This document shows, in pieces, positions 1 through 10,048 of a DNA stretch of 38,865 bases. The stretch covers positions 1 to 38,865 of the forward strand of contig CANRMX010000019.1 in the NCBI GenBank assembly GCA_947631855.1. Reading direction: 5' to 3'. The notes below the pieces were generated by a model. The model saw only the letters and a list, made by a program, of their open reading frames with translations, did not search any database and was not told the origin of the DNA. Origin of the DNA: an uncultured Clostridia bacterium (lineage in GTDB: Bacteria; Bacillota; Clostridia; Oscillospirales; Acutalibacteraceae). Position 1 is the first letter of the stretch, and each line of letters starts with the position of its first letter. Position numbers and translations under genes: made by a program.

Positions 1-6
1 CTTCTC

Positions 7-58
7 TCCTCCTCCTGCTCCTACTGTCCAATATGTTTGACAAACCTACATTTTGCAA
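7..58 (-). promoter_or_regulatory. Possible promoter and RBS of a gene beyond the left edge
   Basis: Read on the minus strand, after the clpE terminator, there is a TTGCAA box (53-58), a 17-base spacer and CATATT (30-35), each 4 of 6 to the sigma-A consensus. An AGGAGG-type ribosome binding site follows at about 7-14. This suggests a minus-strand gene starting just left of position 1. Nothing else is visible in the first 56 bases. The boxes are weak, so the call is tentative. Confidence 0.3.
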
Positions 59-87
59 AAAAAGAGGGCGCCGTTTTCAGCACCCTC
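57..87 (-). terminator. Rho-independent terminator of the cvpA-pgsA-clpE operon
   Basis: On the minus strand GAGGGTGC pairs fully (one G-U) with GCGCCCTC around an 8-base loop and is followed by seven T. It begins 23 bases after the clpE stop codon. Confidence 0.9.
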
Positions 88-109
88 TCCATCGCAAAAC
101 CGTATTCGT

Positions 110-2386
<2,277 letters not shown>

Positions 2387-2408
2387 TTTTCAGCTTCCCT
2401 CCTTCTCA

Positions 2409-3068
2409 TCAATGCTCTTTCGGGCCCTTCGCGGGCTTCTCGCGGATCACCTTGGCCCGCATCTCGTCGGGCAGGTCCAGTTCATATTTCTCGTCGTCGG
2501 AATGCAAAATCTCCAGGAAGATCTGGAAATACCGCACGCCGGAATAGATCATCATCACGGCGGTGGCGATGAGCAGCGCATAGCCCACCAGCCAGAAGGT
2601 CCGCCACTGCACGTGGAGCAGGCCGTCCATCAGCAGGATGACGCCCACCGAAATGTAGAACATCGTGGTGGCCACCTTGCCGTACCACTGGGCCGCGCAG
2701 GGGCGCTTTTTCCGTTTCAGCAGCACCACGGCGCAGCCAAGCATGGCCAGCTCCTTGAGGATGAAGATCGCCAGCACCGGGCAGATCACCGGGTACCGGA
2801 TGGCCAGGCACAGGGCCACCACGCCCTGGGTCAGCTTATCCGCCAGCGGGTCCAGCATTTTGCCCAGCTCCGTCACCTGATTGAACCGCCGGGCGATGAA
2901 GCCGTCGAACAGATCGGAAAGGCCGGAAAGCAGCAGCAGCCCCACGGCCAGCAGCATTTTGTCCTTGAAAAATGCCCAGGCCGAAAAGGGCACAATGAGG
3001 ATGCGCAGCACGGAAAGCCCGTTGGGCACCGTCAGGTTTTGGTTGATGGGTTTTTTCTCTCTGTCCAT
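2409..3068 (-). CDS. pgsA: CDP-diacylglycerol-glycerol-3-phosphate 3-phosphatidyltransferase
   Basis: A 219-residue integral membrane enzyme that transfers a phosphatidyl group from CDP-diacylglycerol to glycerol-3-phosphate, the committed step to phosphatidylglycerol. The CDP-alcohol phosphotransferase signature DxxDGxxAR(x8)GxxxDxxxD is complete, from DLFDGFIAR to LDPLAD (about residues 52-77). Several hydrophobic segments flank it (about 20-50, 85-115, 135-180). The last 30 residues are a charged cytoplasmic tail. The ATG at 3068 follows GGAGA. It lies between cvpA (58-base gap) and clpE (22-base gap) on one transcript. Other CDP-alcohol transferases (for example cardiolipin or phosphatidylserine synthase) are possible, but length and context favour PgsA. 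Confidence 0.85.
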   Translation of the reverse strand: MDREKKPINQNLTVPNGLSVLRILIVPFSAWAFFKDKMLLAVGLLLLSGLSDLFDGFIARRFNQVTELGKMLDPLADKLTQGVVALCLAIRYPVICPVLAIFILKELAMLGCAVVLLKRKKRPCAAQWYGKVATTMFYISVGVILLMDGLLHVQWRTFWLVGYALLIATAVMMIYSGVRYFQIFLEILHSDDEKYELDLPDEMRAKVIREKPAKGPKEH

Positions 3069-3126
3069 GGACAGGTTTCTCCTTTATGTCGATTCCCGGC
3101 CCCGGCGGGCGGCGGGAAAACTTTGG

Positions 3127-3825
3127 TCAGCCGAACATCCCATTGAGGGCGTCGATCTTGAAGAGCCACCGCAGCAGATGGGTTTTGGCCAGCAGCTCCG
3201 CGATGTGCTGCTGCCGCTCCGCCGTGAGCATGGGGATGAACACCCCCACCGCCGCAACGATCACCCACAGGGCCAGCGCCGCCAGCAGGAAGCCGAACAG
3301 TCCGCCCAGCAGGCCGTTCACCTGCCGGAGGATGGGCAGCCGGAAAGCGGAGGACAGCATATTGGCCAGGACGCGCACCAGGATCACCAGCAGCAGGAAC
3401 AGCAGGATCACCGCCATCACCTTGAGGAAGCCCACGAACACCGGGGCCAGCGCGTCGGCAATGCGCTCGGCGGCCTGCCCGGAGCCCTCGGCGATATGCC
3501 TGAGCACGCTGTCCAGCGTGATCCCGCTCACCGCCATGGCCCGCTGCACCAGCCCGGGCATGGAATCGAAGAAGCTCTCCGCGGCGGCGGCCACGTTGTC
3601 CGTGCCATACACCGCCACGATGCTGCCGATCTTCTCCACCAGCGCGTCCCGGAACAGGGCGTCAAACACCCACTGGGCCACAGTGCCGCCCAAAGCGGAG
3701 GCCAGAAACGCCGCGATGGACGTGCCCAGAAACCTGGCCGCGGAGTTGATAAATCCCCTTTTCACGCCGATCCAGACAAAGATCAGCACAAATACGACGA
3801 TCACGCCGTCTGCAACGTACCCCAT
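3127..3825 (-). CDS. cvpA: CvpA family membrane protein
   Basis: A 232-residue membrane protein of the CvpA (colicin V production) family. The N-terminus has the family pattern of a hydrophobic helix followed by a conserved turn (VWIGVKRGFINSAARFLG). Two further strong hydrophobic stretches lie at about 135-160 and 170-200, separated by a short turn containing NGLLGGLFG, a CvpA hallmark. A central segment (about 60-125), probably outside the membrane, is predicted from its polar character. The molecular function of CvpA proteins is not settled; links to envelope integrity are reported in other bacteria. It is first in the operon with pgsA and clpE, behind the promoter at 3863-3891, and its ATG follows AAGGGAGGGTG. 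Confidence 0.85.
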   Translation of the reverse strand: MGYVADGVIVVFVLIFVWIGVKRGFINSAARFLGTSIAAFLASALGGTVAQWVFDALFRDALVEKIGSIVAVYGTDNVAAAAESFFDSMPGLVQRAMAVSGITLDSVLRHIAEGSGQAAERIADALAPVFVGFLKVMAVILLFLLLVILVRVLANMLSSAFRLPILRQVNGLLGGLFGFLLAALALWVIVAAVGVFIPMLTAERQQHIAELLAKTHLLRWLFKIDALNGMFG

Positions 3826-3862
3826 GGGTCACCCTCCCTTTCACACGCCTTGTTTCTAAATA

Positions 3863-3891
3863 AATATAGCACAAAACGGCCCGGGTAACAA
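3863..3891 (-). promoter_or_regulatory. Promoter of cvpA-pgsA-clpE
   Basis: On the minus strand: -35 TTGTTA (3886-3891), a 17-base spacer and -10 TATATT (3863-3868) preceded by TGC, an extended -10. It lies in the 109-base gap between the DUF5711-like gene and cvpA and gives a leader of about 35 bases. No clear terminator for the upstream operon is visible in this gap, so read-through from the ruvC operon is possible. Confidence 0.65.
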
Positions 3892-3934
3892 GTCAAAATC
3901 CACAACTAAAAAATAGTAAAAGTGACAGTCTGCC

Positions 3935-5206
3935 CTATCCGATGGCCACCGTGCGCACTTCGCTCACACCCAGCACATAGGCCGAGCTCTCGTTTTTCAG
4001 GGCAACGCTTCGCGCATCCGAGCCCGCCGCGCACCGGCCCAGCTCCGTCCCGGTGGTGTAGTCCGAAAAGATCACTTCGTTTCCGGCCAGCACGCCCACG
4101 GTGCTGCCCGACACCGACAGGGCCGATATCCGCTGGGCAAACTCCATCTGCACCGGCTCGCCGCCGCCGTTAAAGGCCATCAGCGTGCTGGAGCCGCCGT
4201 GGGCGTAGGGCGATACCGATACAAATGCCCTGCCCTGGGCAAAGCCGTAGGCGGTGAGGTTCCGCCCGCCATAGTTGAATTCGCTGAATTCAAAATTCCC
4301 TTCCCTGGCGGTGAACAGGGCGGCGTCCCCCACCGCGTAGAGCTCTCCGCCCTCGGTCCAGCAGGCGTCAAAAAGCAAATCGCCCGCCGCCTCAAAGGCG
4401 GCCACCGGCTCCTCGCTGCTGAAATCCAGCACCGTCATCCGGGAGACGATGTCTCCGCCGGCGCTGTGCACCGAGCAGACCAATCCGTGGGTGCCGCTGC
4501 GATCCAGCGCCACCGCGGTGATGTAGTCCTGGGAGAACACATAGCGGTATTGCAGGCTCCCGTCCTCCAGAAAGACGTTCAATTCCGAGGCACCGTCCTC
4601 GCTGCGGATGCCCAGCGCATAGCGGCCACTGGGGGCCACCGCCCCGGCCAGAATGTCCCCGCCGCTTTCCTCGTCCAGCTCCGTCTGGGTGCCCGAAAGC
4701 ACCAGGTACCCCGTGCCGCCCTGATTGTACAGCAGCGTGCGGCCCGAGGCGCTGCGCAGCACCGGCTGGGCAAGGCCGTGGCTCAGGGAGAGCAGCTCCT
4801 TGCCGGAAGGGTCCAGCTGGGTCAGGGCCGTGTTGCTGAGGATCAGCACGTTATCGCCGGAGGCTGTGAAATTCAGCGCCGACACCTGGGTGCCGGTGAT
4901 GGCCACGGGGAAGCCTTCCCCTTCGCCGCTGCCCATCAGCTGCACCCGGGCCCAGTTGAGAATATTCCCCGGGCTCAGCCATTCCCGGTTCAAATAGACG
5001 ATGAGCACCAGCACCAGGGCCAGCAGGATCACCGCCACCCGGTACACTGCCTTGGGCACCCGGGCCTTTTTCAGTTCCTCGTCCTGGCGTTCTTCCTCGT
5101 CCTCATATTCCAGATGGGCGGAAGTCCCCCGGTCGATGTAGTCGTCCAGCCGGATGATCTCCCGGGTATCGCCCTTTCTTTTGGAGGATTTTCTGTGCTT
5201 TGCCAC
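3935..5206 (-). CDS. DUF5711-like single-pass membrane protein with beta-repeat ectodomain
   Basis: A 423-residue protein of unknown function, resembling the clostridial DUF5711 family (recognised by layout and neighbourhood with cvpA, not by a search). Residues 1-50 are charged and cytoplasmic; one membrane helix spans about 54-73 (VAVILLALVLVLIVYL). The remaining 340 residues would be outside the cell and are rich in short beta-strand repeats with hydrophobic-GlyAsp spacing (for example DNVLILSN, GRTLLYNQ, GRYALGIRS, GELYAVGD), which suggests a beta-propeller like WD40 or PQQ folds. The start is a GTG at 5206 after AAGGGAAG; no in-frame ATG fits better. It is the last gene of the ruvC-to-truA operon, 40 bases after truA. 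No catalytic motif is apparent. Confidence 0.6.
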   Translation of the reverse strand: MAKHRKSSKRKGDTREIIRLDDYIDRGTSAHLEYEDEEERQDEELKKARVPKAVYRVAVILLALVLVLIVYLNREWLSPGNILNWARVQLMGSGEGEGFPVAITGTQVSALNFTASGDNVLILSNTALTQLDPSGKELLSLSHGLAQPVLRSASGRTLLYNQGGTGYLVLSGTQTELDEESGGDILAGAVAPSGRYALGIRSEDGASELNVFLEDGSLQYRYVFSQDYITAVALDRSGTHGLVCSVHSAGGDIVSRMTVLDFSSEEPVAAFEAAGDLLFDACWTEGGELYAVGDAALFTAREGNFEFSEFNYGGRNLTAYGFAQGRAFVSVSPYAHGGSSTLMAFNGGGEPVQMEFAQRISALSVSGSTVGVLAGNEVIFSDYTTGTELGRCAAGSDARSVALKNESSAYVLGVSEVRTVAIG

Positions 5207-5246
5207 GCATTCACTTCCCTTCGGTCAACGGTTTTTTCCCATCGCG

Positions 5247-5990
5247 TTACAGATCATAAAAGACCCGGTTGAGATACAGCCCGCAGGCCGGCGCCGTGGG
5301 CCCCGCCGCAGAGCGGTCTTTCGCCGCGAGGATCGTCGGGATATCCTCCGGCGTGAGCTTGCCCTGCTGCACCCGCAGCAGCGTGCCCGCCATGATCCGC
5401 ACCATGTTGTAGAGGAATCCGTCCGCCGCCACGGTGAACACCACCAGGTCGCCCCGGCGCTCCACCTGGGAGCTCGTCACCGTGCGGGTCAGGTCGCCCT
5501 TCTCCCGGCGATCCAGCGTGCAGAAGGAGGAAAAATCGTGCCGGCCCAGATACCCCTGCGCCGCCCGGTCCAGCAGGGCCTCGTCGATGGGATACCAGTA
5601 GTGCAGGGCCCGGTCCCGGAGGAAAGGGTTTCGCACCGGGTGGTTCCAAATCTCATAGGTGTATTCCTTGCCCTTGCAGGCGTAGCGGGCGTGAAAGCCC
5701 ATGGACACCTCCCGGCAGCCGCGCACCGCCACATCCTCCGGCAGATAGTGATTCAGCGCCGCGGTCAGCCGCTGGGTGGGGATGGGGCTCTCCGTTTGCA
5801 GGCTCACGCAGAATTCCCGGGCATGGACGCCGGTATCCGTGCGGGAGCAGGCCTTGATGTCCTCCTTAAGGCCCGTGGCCGCAAACAGCGCGTCCTGAAA
5901 GACTGCCTGCACCGTCAGGGCGTTTTCCTGCACCTGCCAGCCGTGATAGCGGGAGCCGTCGTATGAAATTGTCAGCAGCAGATTGCGCAT
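5247..5990 (-). CDS. truA: tRNA pseudouridine(38-40) synthase TruA
   Basis: A 247-residue pseudouridine synthase that isomerises U38-U40 in the anticodon stem-loop of tRNAs. The catalytic aspartate is D52 in CSRTDTGVHA, in the expected position and context. The N-terminal ISYDGSRYHGWQ and the later FxYNMVRIMAGTLL segment are also TruA signatures, and length is normal. The ATG at 5990 follows GGAG. It is 19 bases after ecfT; the ecfA1-ecfA2-ecfT-truA order is the same as in Bacillus subtilis, which supports all four assignments. Confidence 0.95.
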   Translation of the reverse strand: MRNLLLTISYDGSRYHGWQVQENALTVQAVFQDALFAATGLKEDIKACSRTDTGVHAREFCVSLQTESPIPTQRLTAALNHYLPEDVAVRGCREVSMGFHARYACKGKEYTYEIWNHPVRNPFLRDRALHYWYPIDEALLDRAAQGYLGRHDFSSFCTLDRREKGDLTRTVTSSQVERRGDLVVFTVAADGFLYNMVRIMAGTLLRVQQGKLTPEDIPTILAAKDRSAAGPTAPACGLYLNRVFYDL

Positions 5991-6009
5991 AAGCGGCTCC
6001 TCCGAAAGC

Positions 6010-6822
6010 TCACAGGGTCGCGGGAATTAAGAAACTCAACAGAATAAACAGAGCCAGCAGCCCGCCGGACACGCCCAGCACCGTCCAATCCAGGCGGCCG
6101 AAGTGCAGCACCTTCATCTTTGTCCTGCCCTCCCCGCCGTGATAGCACCGGCTCTCCATGGCCGTGGCCAGATCAAAGGCCCGGCGGAAGGCCGACACGA
6201 ACAGCGGGATCAAAATGGGCGCCAGCGCCTTGATGCGCTGGAGGATGCCCCCGCTCTCCATGTCCGCGCCTCGGGCCTTCTGGGCGGCCATGATCTTGTC
6301 CGTCTCCTCCAGCAGGGTGGGCACGAAGCGCAGGGCGATGGTCATCATCATGGCGAAATCGTGCACGGGCACCTTCAATTTTGCCAGAGGCTTCAGCAGC
6401 CGCTCGATGGCGTCGGTGAGCTGGGTGGGCGAGGTGGTGAAGGTCAGCACCGAGCTTGCCAAGATCAGCAGGACGATGCGGATGGCCACAAACACGCAGT
6501 TGACCAGCCCCGCCCGGGTGATCTTGAAGATGCCCAGCCGCAGGATCGGCTCTCCCGGGCCGTAGAAGATGTTCAGCAGCGAGGTGAAGACGATCAAAAT
6601 CAAAATGGGCTTGAGGGCCTTGAGATAGAGCTTAAAGGGGATGCGCGACAGCACGATCCCGGCAAAGATGTACAGCACTGTCAGCCCCAGCGTGACGAAA
6701 TTCCCCGAGGAAAACAGCAGCACGATGGCGAACACCGTCAGGCAGATTTTGAGCCGTGGGTCGGCCCTGTGCATGGGCGAGGGCGTGGGGAAATACTGCC
6801 CCAAGGTAATATCGGAGATCAC
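6010..6822 (-). CDS. ecfT: Energy-coupling factor transporter membrane subunit EcfT
   Basis: A 270-residue integral membrane subunit that couples the EcfA1/EcfA2 ATPases to interchangeable substrate-binding S components for vitamin or metal uptake. It has four to six hydrophobic helices (about 28-60, 70-85, 108-130, 245-268). The two cytoplasmic coupling helices carry the Ala-Arg-Gly type motif: KARGAD at about residue 186 and a related SAFRRAFDLATAMESRCY segment further on. The start is GTG at 6822, and GTGA overlaps the ecfA2 stop by four bases, indicating translational coupling. No S component is encoded in the window, so this is a group II (shared) module. Confidence 0.92.
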   Translation of the reverse strand: MISDITLGQYFPTPSPMHRADPRLKICLTVFAIVLLFSSGNFVTLGLTVLYIFAGIVLSRIPFKLYLKALKPILILIVFTSLLNIFYGPGEPILRLGIFKITRAGLVNCVFVAIRIVLLILASSVLTFTTSPTQLTDAIERLLKPLAKLKVPVHDFAMMMTIALRFVPTLLEETDKIMAAQKARGADMESGGILQRIKALAPILIPLFVSAFRRAFDLATAMESRCYHGGEGRTKMKVLHFGRLDWTVLGVSGGLLALFILLSFLIPATL

Positions 6823-7685
6823 GGCCTGCCCTCCCTTCCGCGAAAATAGGGGATCAGCTGCCGCAGCGCTTCCTCCACCGTCAGGGTGGCGGGGTCCACC
6901 GGGACGCCCAGCCGCACCAGCGCCTGCATGATCTGGGTGATCTGCGGCACCCGCAGGCCCATTTTCTCCAGCGCCTCTCCCCGGGAGAAGACCGCCCGGG
7001 TATCGTCCAGCAGCTTGGCCTCCCCGTGGTCCATCACCAGCAGCCGGTCCGCCGTGCGGCCGATGTCCTCCATGCTGTGGGACACCAGCAGCACCGTGTT
7101 CTTCCGCACCCGGTGGTATTGGGTGATCTGCGCCAGCAAGACATCCCGGCCCCGGGGATCCAGCCCCGCCGTGGGCTCGTCCAGCATCAGCACGTCCGGG
7201 TCCATGGCGATCACCCCGGCAATGGCCGCCCGCCGCTTTTCGCCGCCGGAAAGCTCAAAGGGGGATTTCTCCAGCAGCTCCTCCCTGAGCCCCGTAAACT
7301 GTGCCGCATCCAGCGCCCGTTCCCTGGCCTGCGCTTCGGAAAGCCCCATATTCTTCGGGCCGAACATGATGTCTTTCAGCACCGTTTCTTCAAACAGCTG
7401 GTACTCCGGGTACTGGAACACCATGCCCACCCGGAACCGCACGTCCCGGATCTTCTTCGGCTCGTCCCAGATGTTCTTCCCGCCCAGCAGCACCTGGCCG
7501 GAGGTGGGCTTTAAGAGCCCGTTCAAAAGCTGCACCAGCGTGGATTTTCCGCTGCCGGTGTGGCCGATCAGCCCCAGAAATTCCCCCTCGTTGATGGAGA
7601 TGGAAACCTTCTCCAAAGCCACCTTCTCAAAGGGCGTGCCCGCCCCGTAGACAAAGGTCAGCTCCCGGGTCTCAATGATCGCCAA
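6819..7685 (-). CDS. ecfA2: Energy-coupling factor transporter ATPase EcfA2
   Basis: A 288-residue ABC ATPase of the ECF transporter. It has Walker A GHTGSGKST (41-49), a Q-loop in VFQYPEYQLF, signature LSGGEKRRAAIAG and Walker B with D-loop LMLDEPTAGLD, followed by a C-terminal extension typical of EcfA proteins. The pattern FQYPEYQLFEETV is the EcfA2 form (EcfA1 has QNPDNQ). The start is TTG at 7685, preceded by AAGGAAGGGAAG. It overlaps the end of ecfA1 by 14 bases and the start of ecfT by 4, so the three are translated as a block. Confidence 0.93.
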   Translation of the reverse strand: MAIIETRELTFVYGAGTPFEKVALEKVSISINEGEFLGLIGHTGSGKSTLVQLLNGLLKPTSGQVLLGGKNIWDEPKKIRDVRFRVGMVFQYPEYQLFEETVLKDIMFGPKNMGLSEAQARERALDAAQFTGLREELLEKSPFELSGGEKRRAAIAGVIAMDPDVLMLDEPTAGLDPRGRDVLLAQITQYHRVRKNTVLLVSHSMEDIGRTADRLLVMDHGEAKLLDDTRAVFSRGEALEKMGLRVPQITQIMQALVRLGVPVDPATLTVEEALRQLIPYFRGREGRP

Positions 7686-8550
7686 TTTCTTCCCTTCCTT
7701 CTCCCCGGCCCAGGGCCAGATACTGCTCGAAAAGCCCGATGCACTCCTCCACGCTCAGGGGCACCGTAGGCAGCTTGATGCCCGCCATGTTCAGGCGGTA
7801 CACCAGCTCCGTGGGCTGGGGCACATCCAGATCGTGGCGTTTTAAGCGCTCCACCTGGCCGAACACCTCCCGCGGGCCGCCGTCCATCAGCACGGCGCCC
7901 TCGTCCATGACCACCACGCGCCCGGCCCGCACCGCCTCGTCCATGTAGTGGGTGATGAGCACGATGGTGACGCCCTTCTCCCGGTTGAGCCGCCGGATGG
8001 TCTCCATCACTTCCGCCCGGCCCCTTGGGTCCAGCATGGCGGTGGGTTCGTCCAGCACGATGCAGCCGGTCTCCATGGCCAGCACCCCGGCGATGGCCAC
8101 CCGCTGCTTCTGCCCGCCGGACAGCTTGTGGGGGGCGCTCTCCCGATAATCGTACATATTCACGGCGCGGAGGGCGTCGTCCACCCGTTGGCGTATCTCC
8201 TCCGGCGGGACGCCCAGATTCTCCGGCCCGAAGGCCACGTCCTCCTCCACCACGCCTGCCACCAGCTGGTTGTCGGGATTTTGCAGCACCAATCCCACCC
8301 GGCGGCGCACATCCAGCACGCGGCTCTCGTCGGCGGTGTCTATCCCGTCCACGAGCACCTGCCCGGCGGTGGGAGTCAGCATCCCGTTTAAGAGCTTGGC
8401 TACAGTGGATTTCCCGCAGCCGTTGTGCCCCAGCAGCGCCACGAATTCTCCCCGCTCGATGGCGAGATCGATGCCCCGGAGGGCCTCCACCGGTGTGGCC
8501 GCCTCGGGATCATATGAAAAATGGACTTGCTTGAGTTCGATAAAGGACAT
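7672..8550 (-). CDS. ecfA1: Energy-coupling factor transporter ATPase EcfA1
   Basis: A 292-residue ABC ATPase, partner of EcfA2 in the asymmetric ATPase dimer of the ECF transporter. Walker A GHNGCGKST (41-49), the EcfA1-type Q-loop LQNPDNQLV, signature LSGGQKQRVAIAG and Walker B IVLDEPTAMLDP are intact. The ATG at 8550 lies 6 bases after the stop of the small membrane protein gene. Its 3' end overlaps ecfA2 by 14 bases. Confidence 0.93.
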   Translation of the reverse strand: MSFIELKQVHFSYDPEAATPVEALRGIDLAIERGEFVALLGHNGCGKSTVAKLLNGMLTPTAGQVLVDGIDTADESRVLDVRRRVGLVLQNPDNQLVAGVVEEDVAFGPENLGVPPEEIRQRVDDALRAVNMYDYRESAPHKLSGGQKQRVAIAGVLAMETGCIVLDEPTAMLDPRGRAEVMETIRRLNREKGVTIVLITHYMDEAVRAGRVVVMDEGAVLMDGGPREVFGQVERLKRHDLDVPQPTELVYRLNMAGIKLPTVPLSVEECIGLFEQYLALGRGEGREEIGDH

Positions 8551-8556
8551 GGAAAC

Positions 8557-8958
8557 CTAGCTCTCCTTGGATTCTTTTTGCAGCCGCTCCGCGATCTCTT
8601 TGGCGGACTTGCGCTCCCACACAAACCGGACGACGGCCATGTAGAGGCTCACCAGGCACAGGGCCGCGTACACCGGCCAGTAGTCGCCGCCCAGCGGGCC
8701 GAAGCACAGTCCCGTCAAAACCGCCATGACTGCCGCCAACACCAGGAACACCCATGGGGATTCCGGCTCCCGCTGCGGGTGCTTTTTGGCCTGTCGATTT
8801 TCCCACAGCACCCCGGCGATACACAGGATCACCGTGAATCCGGCGACCCACAGCAGTCTTTTGCCGTTCTCCGGGCGCAGCCTGGCCTCCACCAGCAGGG
8901 CGACGGTCAGCGCAATAGCCAGGGCCGGCAGATCTCTCTTGCGAAACCAATGCAGCAT
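8557..8958 (-). CDS. Small four-helix membrane protein of unknown function (intact copy)
   Basis: A 133-residue protein I do not recognise. Four hydrophobic stretches (about 10-26, 38-58, 69-90, 94-115) predict a four-helix membrane protein with a charged C-terminus. The ATG at 8958 is chosen because AGGGAGG precedes it at normal spacing; the frame stays open further upstream only because it runs into a decayed duplicate of the same gene (8977-9165). It sits between the methyltransferase gene and ecfA1 in the operon. It is too short and has too few helices to be a typical six-helix ECF S component. Function unknown. Confidence 0.6.
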   Translation of the reverse strand: MLHWFRKRDLPALAIALTVALLVEARLRPENGKRLLWVAGFTVILCIAGVLWENRQAKKHPQREPESPWVFLVLAAVMAVLTGLCFGPLGGDYWPVYAALCLVSLYMAVVRFVWERKSAKEIAERLQKESKES

Positions 8959-8976
8959 CACAGCATTCCTCCCTTG

Positions 8977-9165
8977 ATCTTCAGTCTCCCGTTGCGGGTG
9001 CGTTTTTTCCCACAGCACCCCGTGGATACACAGCACCCCCGCGAATCCGGCAATCCACGGCAGGCTTTTGTAATTTTCCGGGCGCAGTCAGCCCTCCACC
9101 AGCAGGACGATCCCCAGCACGGCGGCCAGCATCGGCAGCGCTCTCCTGCAAACCCGAAACCGCAT
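8977..9165 (-). pseudogene. Truncated, stop-interrupted tandem duplicate of the small membrane protein gene
   Basis: Sixty-three codons that align with the first two helices of the adjacent intact gene: VLLVEG-stop-LRPENYKSLPW against ALLVEARLRPENGKRLLW, then GVLWEKTHPQRETED against GVLWENRQAKKHPQREPES. An in-frame TGA at 9088-9090 replaces the arginine codon of the intact copy. The unit has its own ATG (9165) and GGGAGGG site, and the two starts are 207 bases apart, so the 5' half of the gene with its RBS was duplicated in tandem. A 25-residue peptide could still be made. It lies 20 bases after the methyltransferase stop. Confidence 0.7.
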
Positions 9166-9184
9166 CACGATCCCTCCCAAAGGC

Positions 9185-10045
9185 TCACCGCTCCCAAATG
9201 GCCGTGCCGCCGCAGGGCAGCACGAAGCCGGTAGCGGCCACCGGCAGCCCGATCTCGTCGGCGGAGACCCTGCCGCCCAGCCTGCCCACCAGAGACACCC
9301 CCAGCAGATACGCCACCGAGGCCGGCGAATGCCCCATGTTATAGGTGTTCAGCAGGAAAAACAGGGGATCGTCCGACAGCAGCGGCACGCACTGCTCCAC
9401 CAGGTCGTGGAGCTGCTCCTCCAGCCGCCACACCTCGCCGCCCGGCCCGCGGCCATAGGAGGGCGGGTCCATCAGGATGCCGTCGTAGCGATTGCCCCGG
9501 CGCTGCTCCCGCTGGACGAATTTCAGGCAGTCGTCCACCAGCCAGCGGGCCGGCTTCTCCTGGAGCCCGGACAGCTGGGCGTTTTCCCGCGCCCACTGCA
9601 CCATGCCCTTGGAGGCGTCCACGTGGGTCACCGCAGCCCCTGCCCGGAGGCAGGCCAGGGTGGCCCCGCCGGTGTAGCCAAAGAGATTGAGCACCTTCAC
9701 CGGCCGCCCGGCGGTGCGGATCTTTTCTGCCATCCACTGCCAGTTCACGGCCTGCTCCGGGAAAAGGCCCGTGTGCTTAAAGCCCATGGCCTTGATCTGA
9801 AAGGTGAGCCCCTCCCAGCCGATCCGCCAGACCTCGGGGGCTTTTCGATATTCCTCCCACTGCCCGCCGCCGGTTTTGGAGCGGTGGTACCGGGCGTGGG
9901 CCGTGTGCCAGCGGGGATCGGTCTTGGGCGAATGCCACAGCACCTGGGGGTCCGGGCGGATCAACAAGATATCGCCCCAGCGCTCCAGCCGCTCGCCGTC
10001 CCCGGCGTCGATCAGCTCATAGTCCTGCCACTGTGCCGTCCGCAT
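9185..10045 (-). CDS. Class I SAM-dependent methyltransferase, RlmI/RlmK-like
   Basis: A 286-residue methyltransferase with the Rossmann SAM-binding sequence VLNLFGYTGGATLACLRAGA (about 118-137), an acidic motif HVDASKGMVQWARENA and the catalytic-type motif DPPSYGRG near residue 193. This arrangement matches the catalytic domain of 23S rRNA methyltransferases RlmI/RlmK, but the N-terminal PUA domain of RlmI is absent. rRNA base methylation is therefore the likeliest role; the target is not determinable here. The ATG at 10045 lies 3 bases after the glmM stop, indicating co-translation in the ruvC operon. Confidence 0.8.
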   Translation of the reverse strand: MRTAQWQDYELIDAGDGERLERWGDILLIRPDPQVLWHSPKTDPRWHTAHARYHRSKTGGGQWEEYRKAPEVWRIGWEGLTFQIKAMGFKHTGLFPEQAVNWQWMAEKIRTAGRPVKVLNLFGYTGGATLACLRAGAAVTHVDASKGMVQWARENAQLSGLQEKPARWLVDDCLKFVQREQRRGNRYDGILMDPPSYGRGPGGEVWRLEEQLHDLVEQCVPLLSDDPLFFLLNTYNMGHSPASVAYLLGVSLVGRLGGRVSADEIGLPVAATGFVLPCGGTAIWER

Positions 10046-10048
10046 GGG

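Noticed and set aside
30-52. GTCAAA-containing sequence after clpE as a CtsR heptad operator
   Set aside because: Only one half-site is present; the second heptad of the direct repeat is missing, and it lies downstream of clpE.
3892-3934. A terminator after the DUF5711-like gene
   Set aside because: There is a T-rich run on the minus strand but no stem of useful length before it.
8557-9036. A 159-residue version of the small membrane protein starting at 9036
   Set aside because: That start lies inside the decayed duplicate and lacks a ribosome binding site; the ATG at 8958 has a good one.
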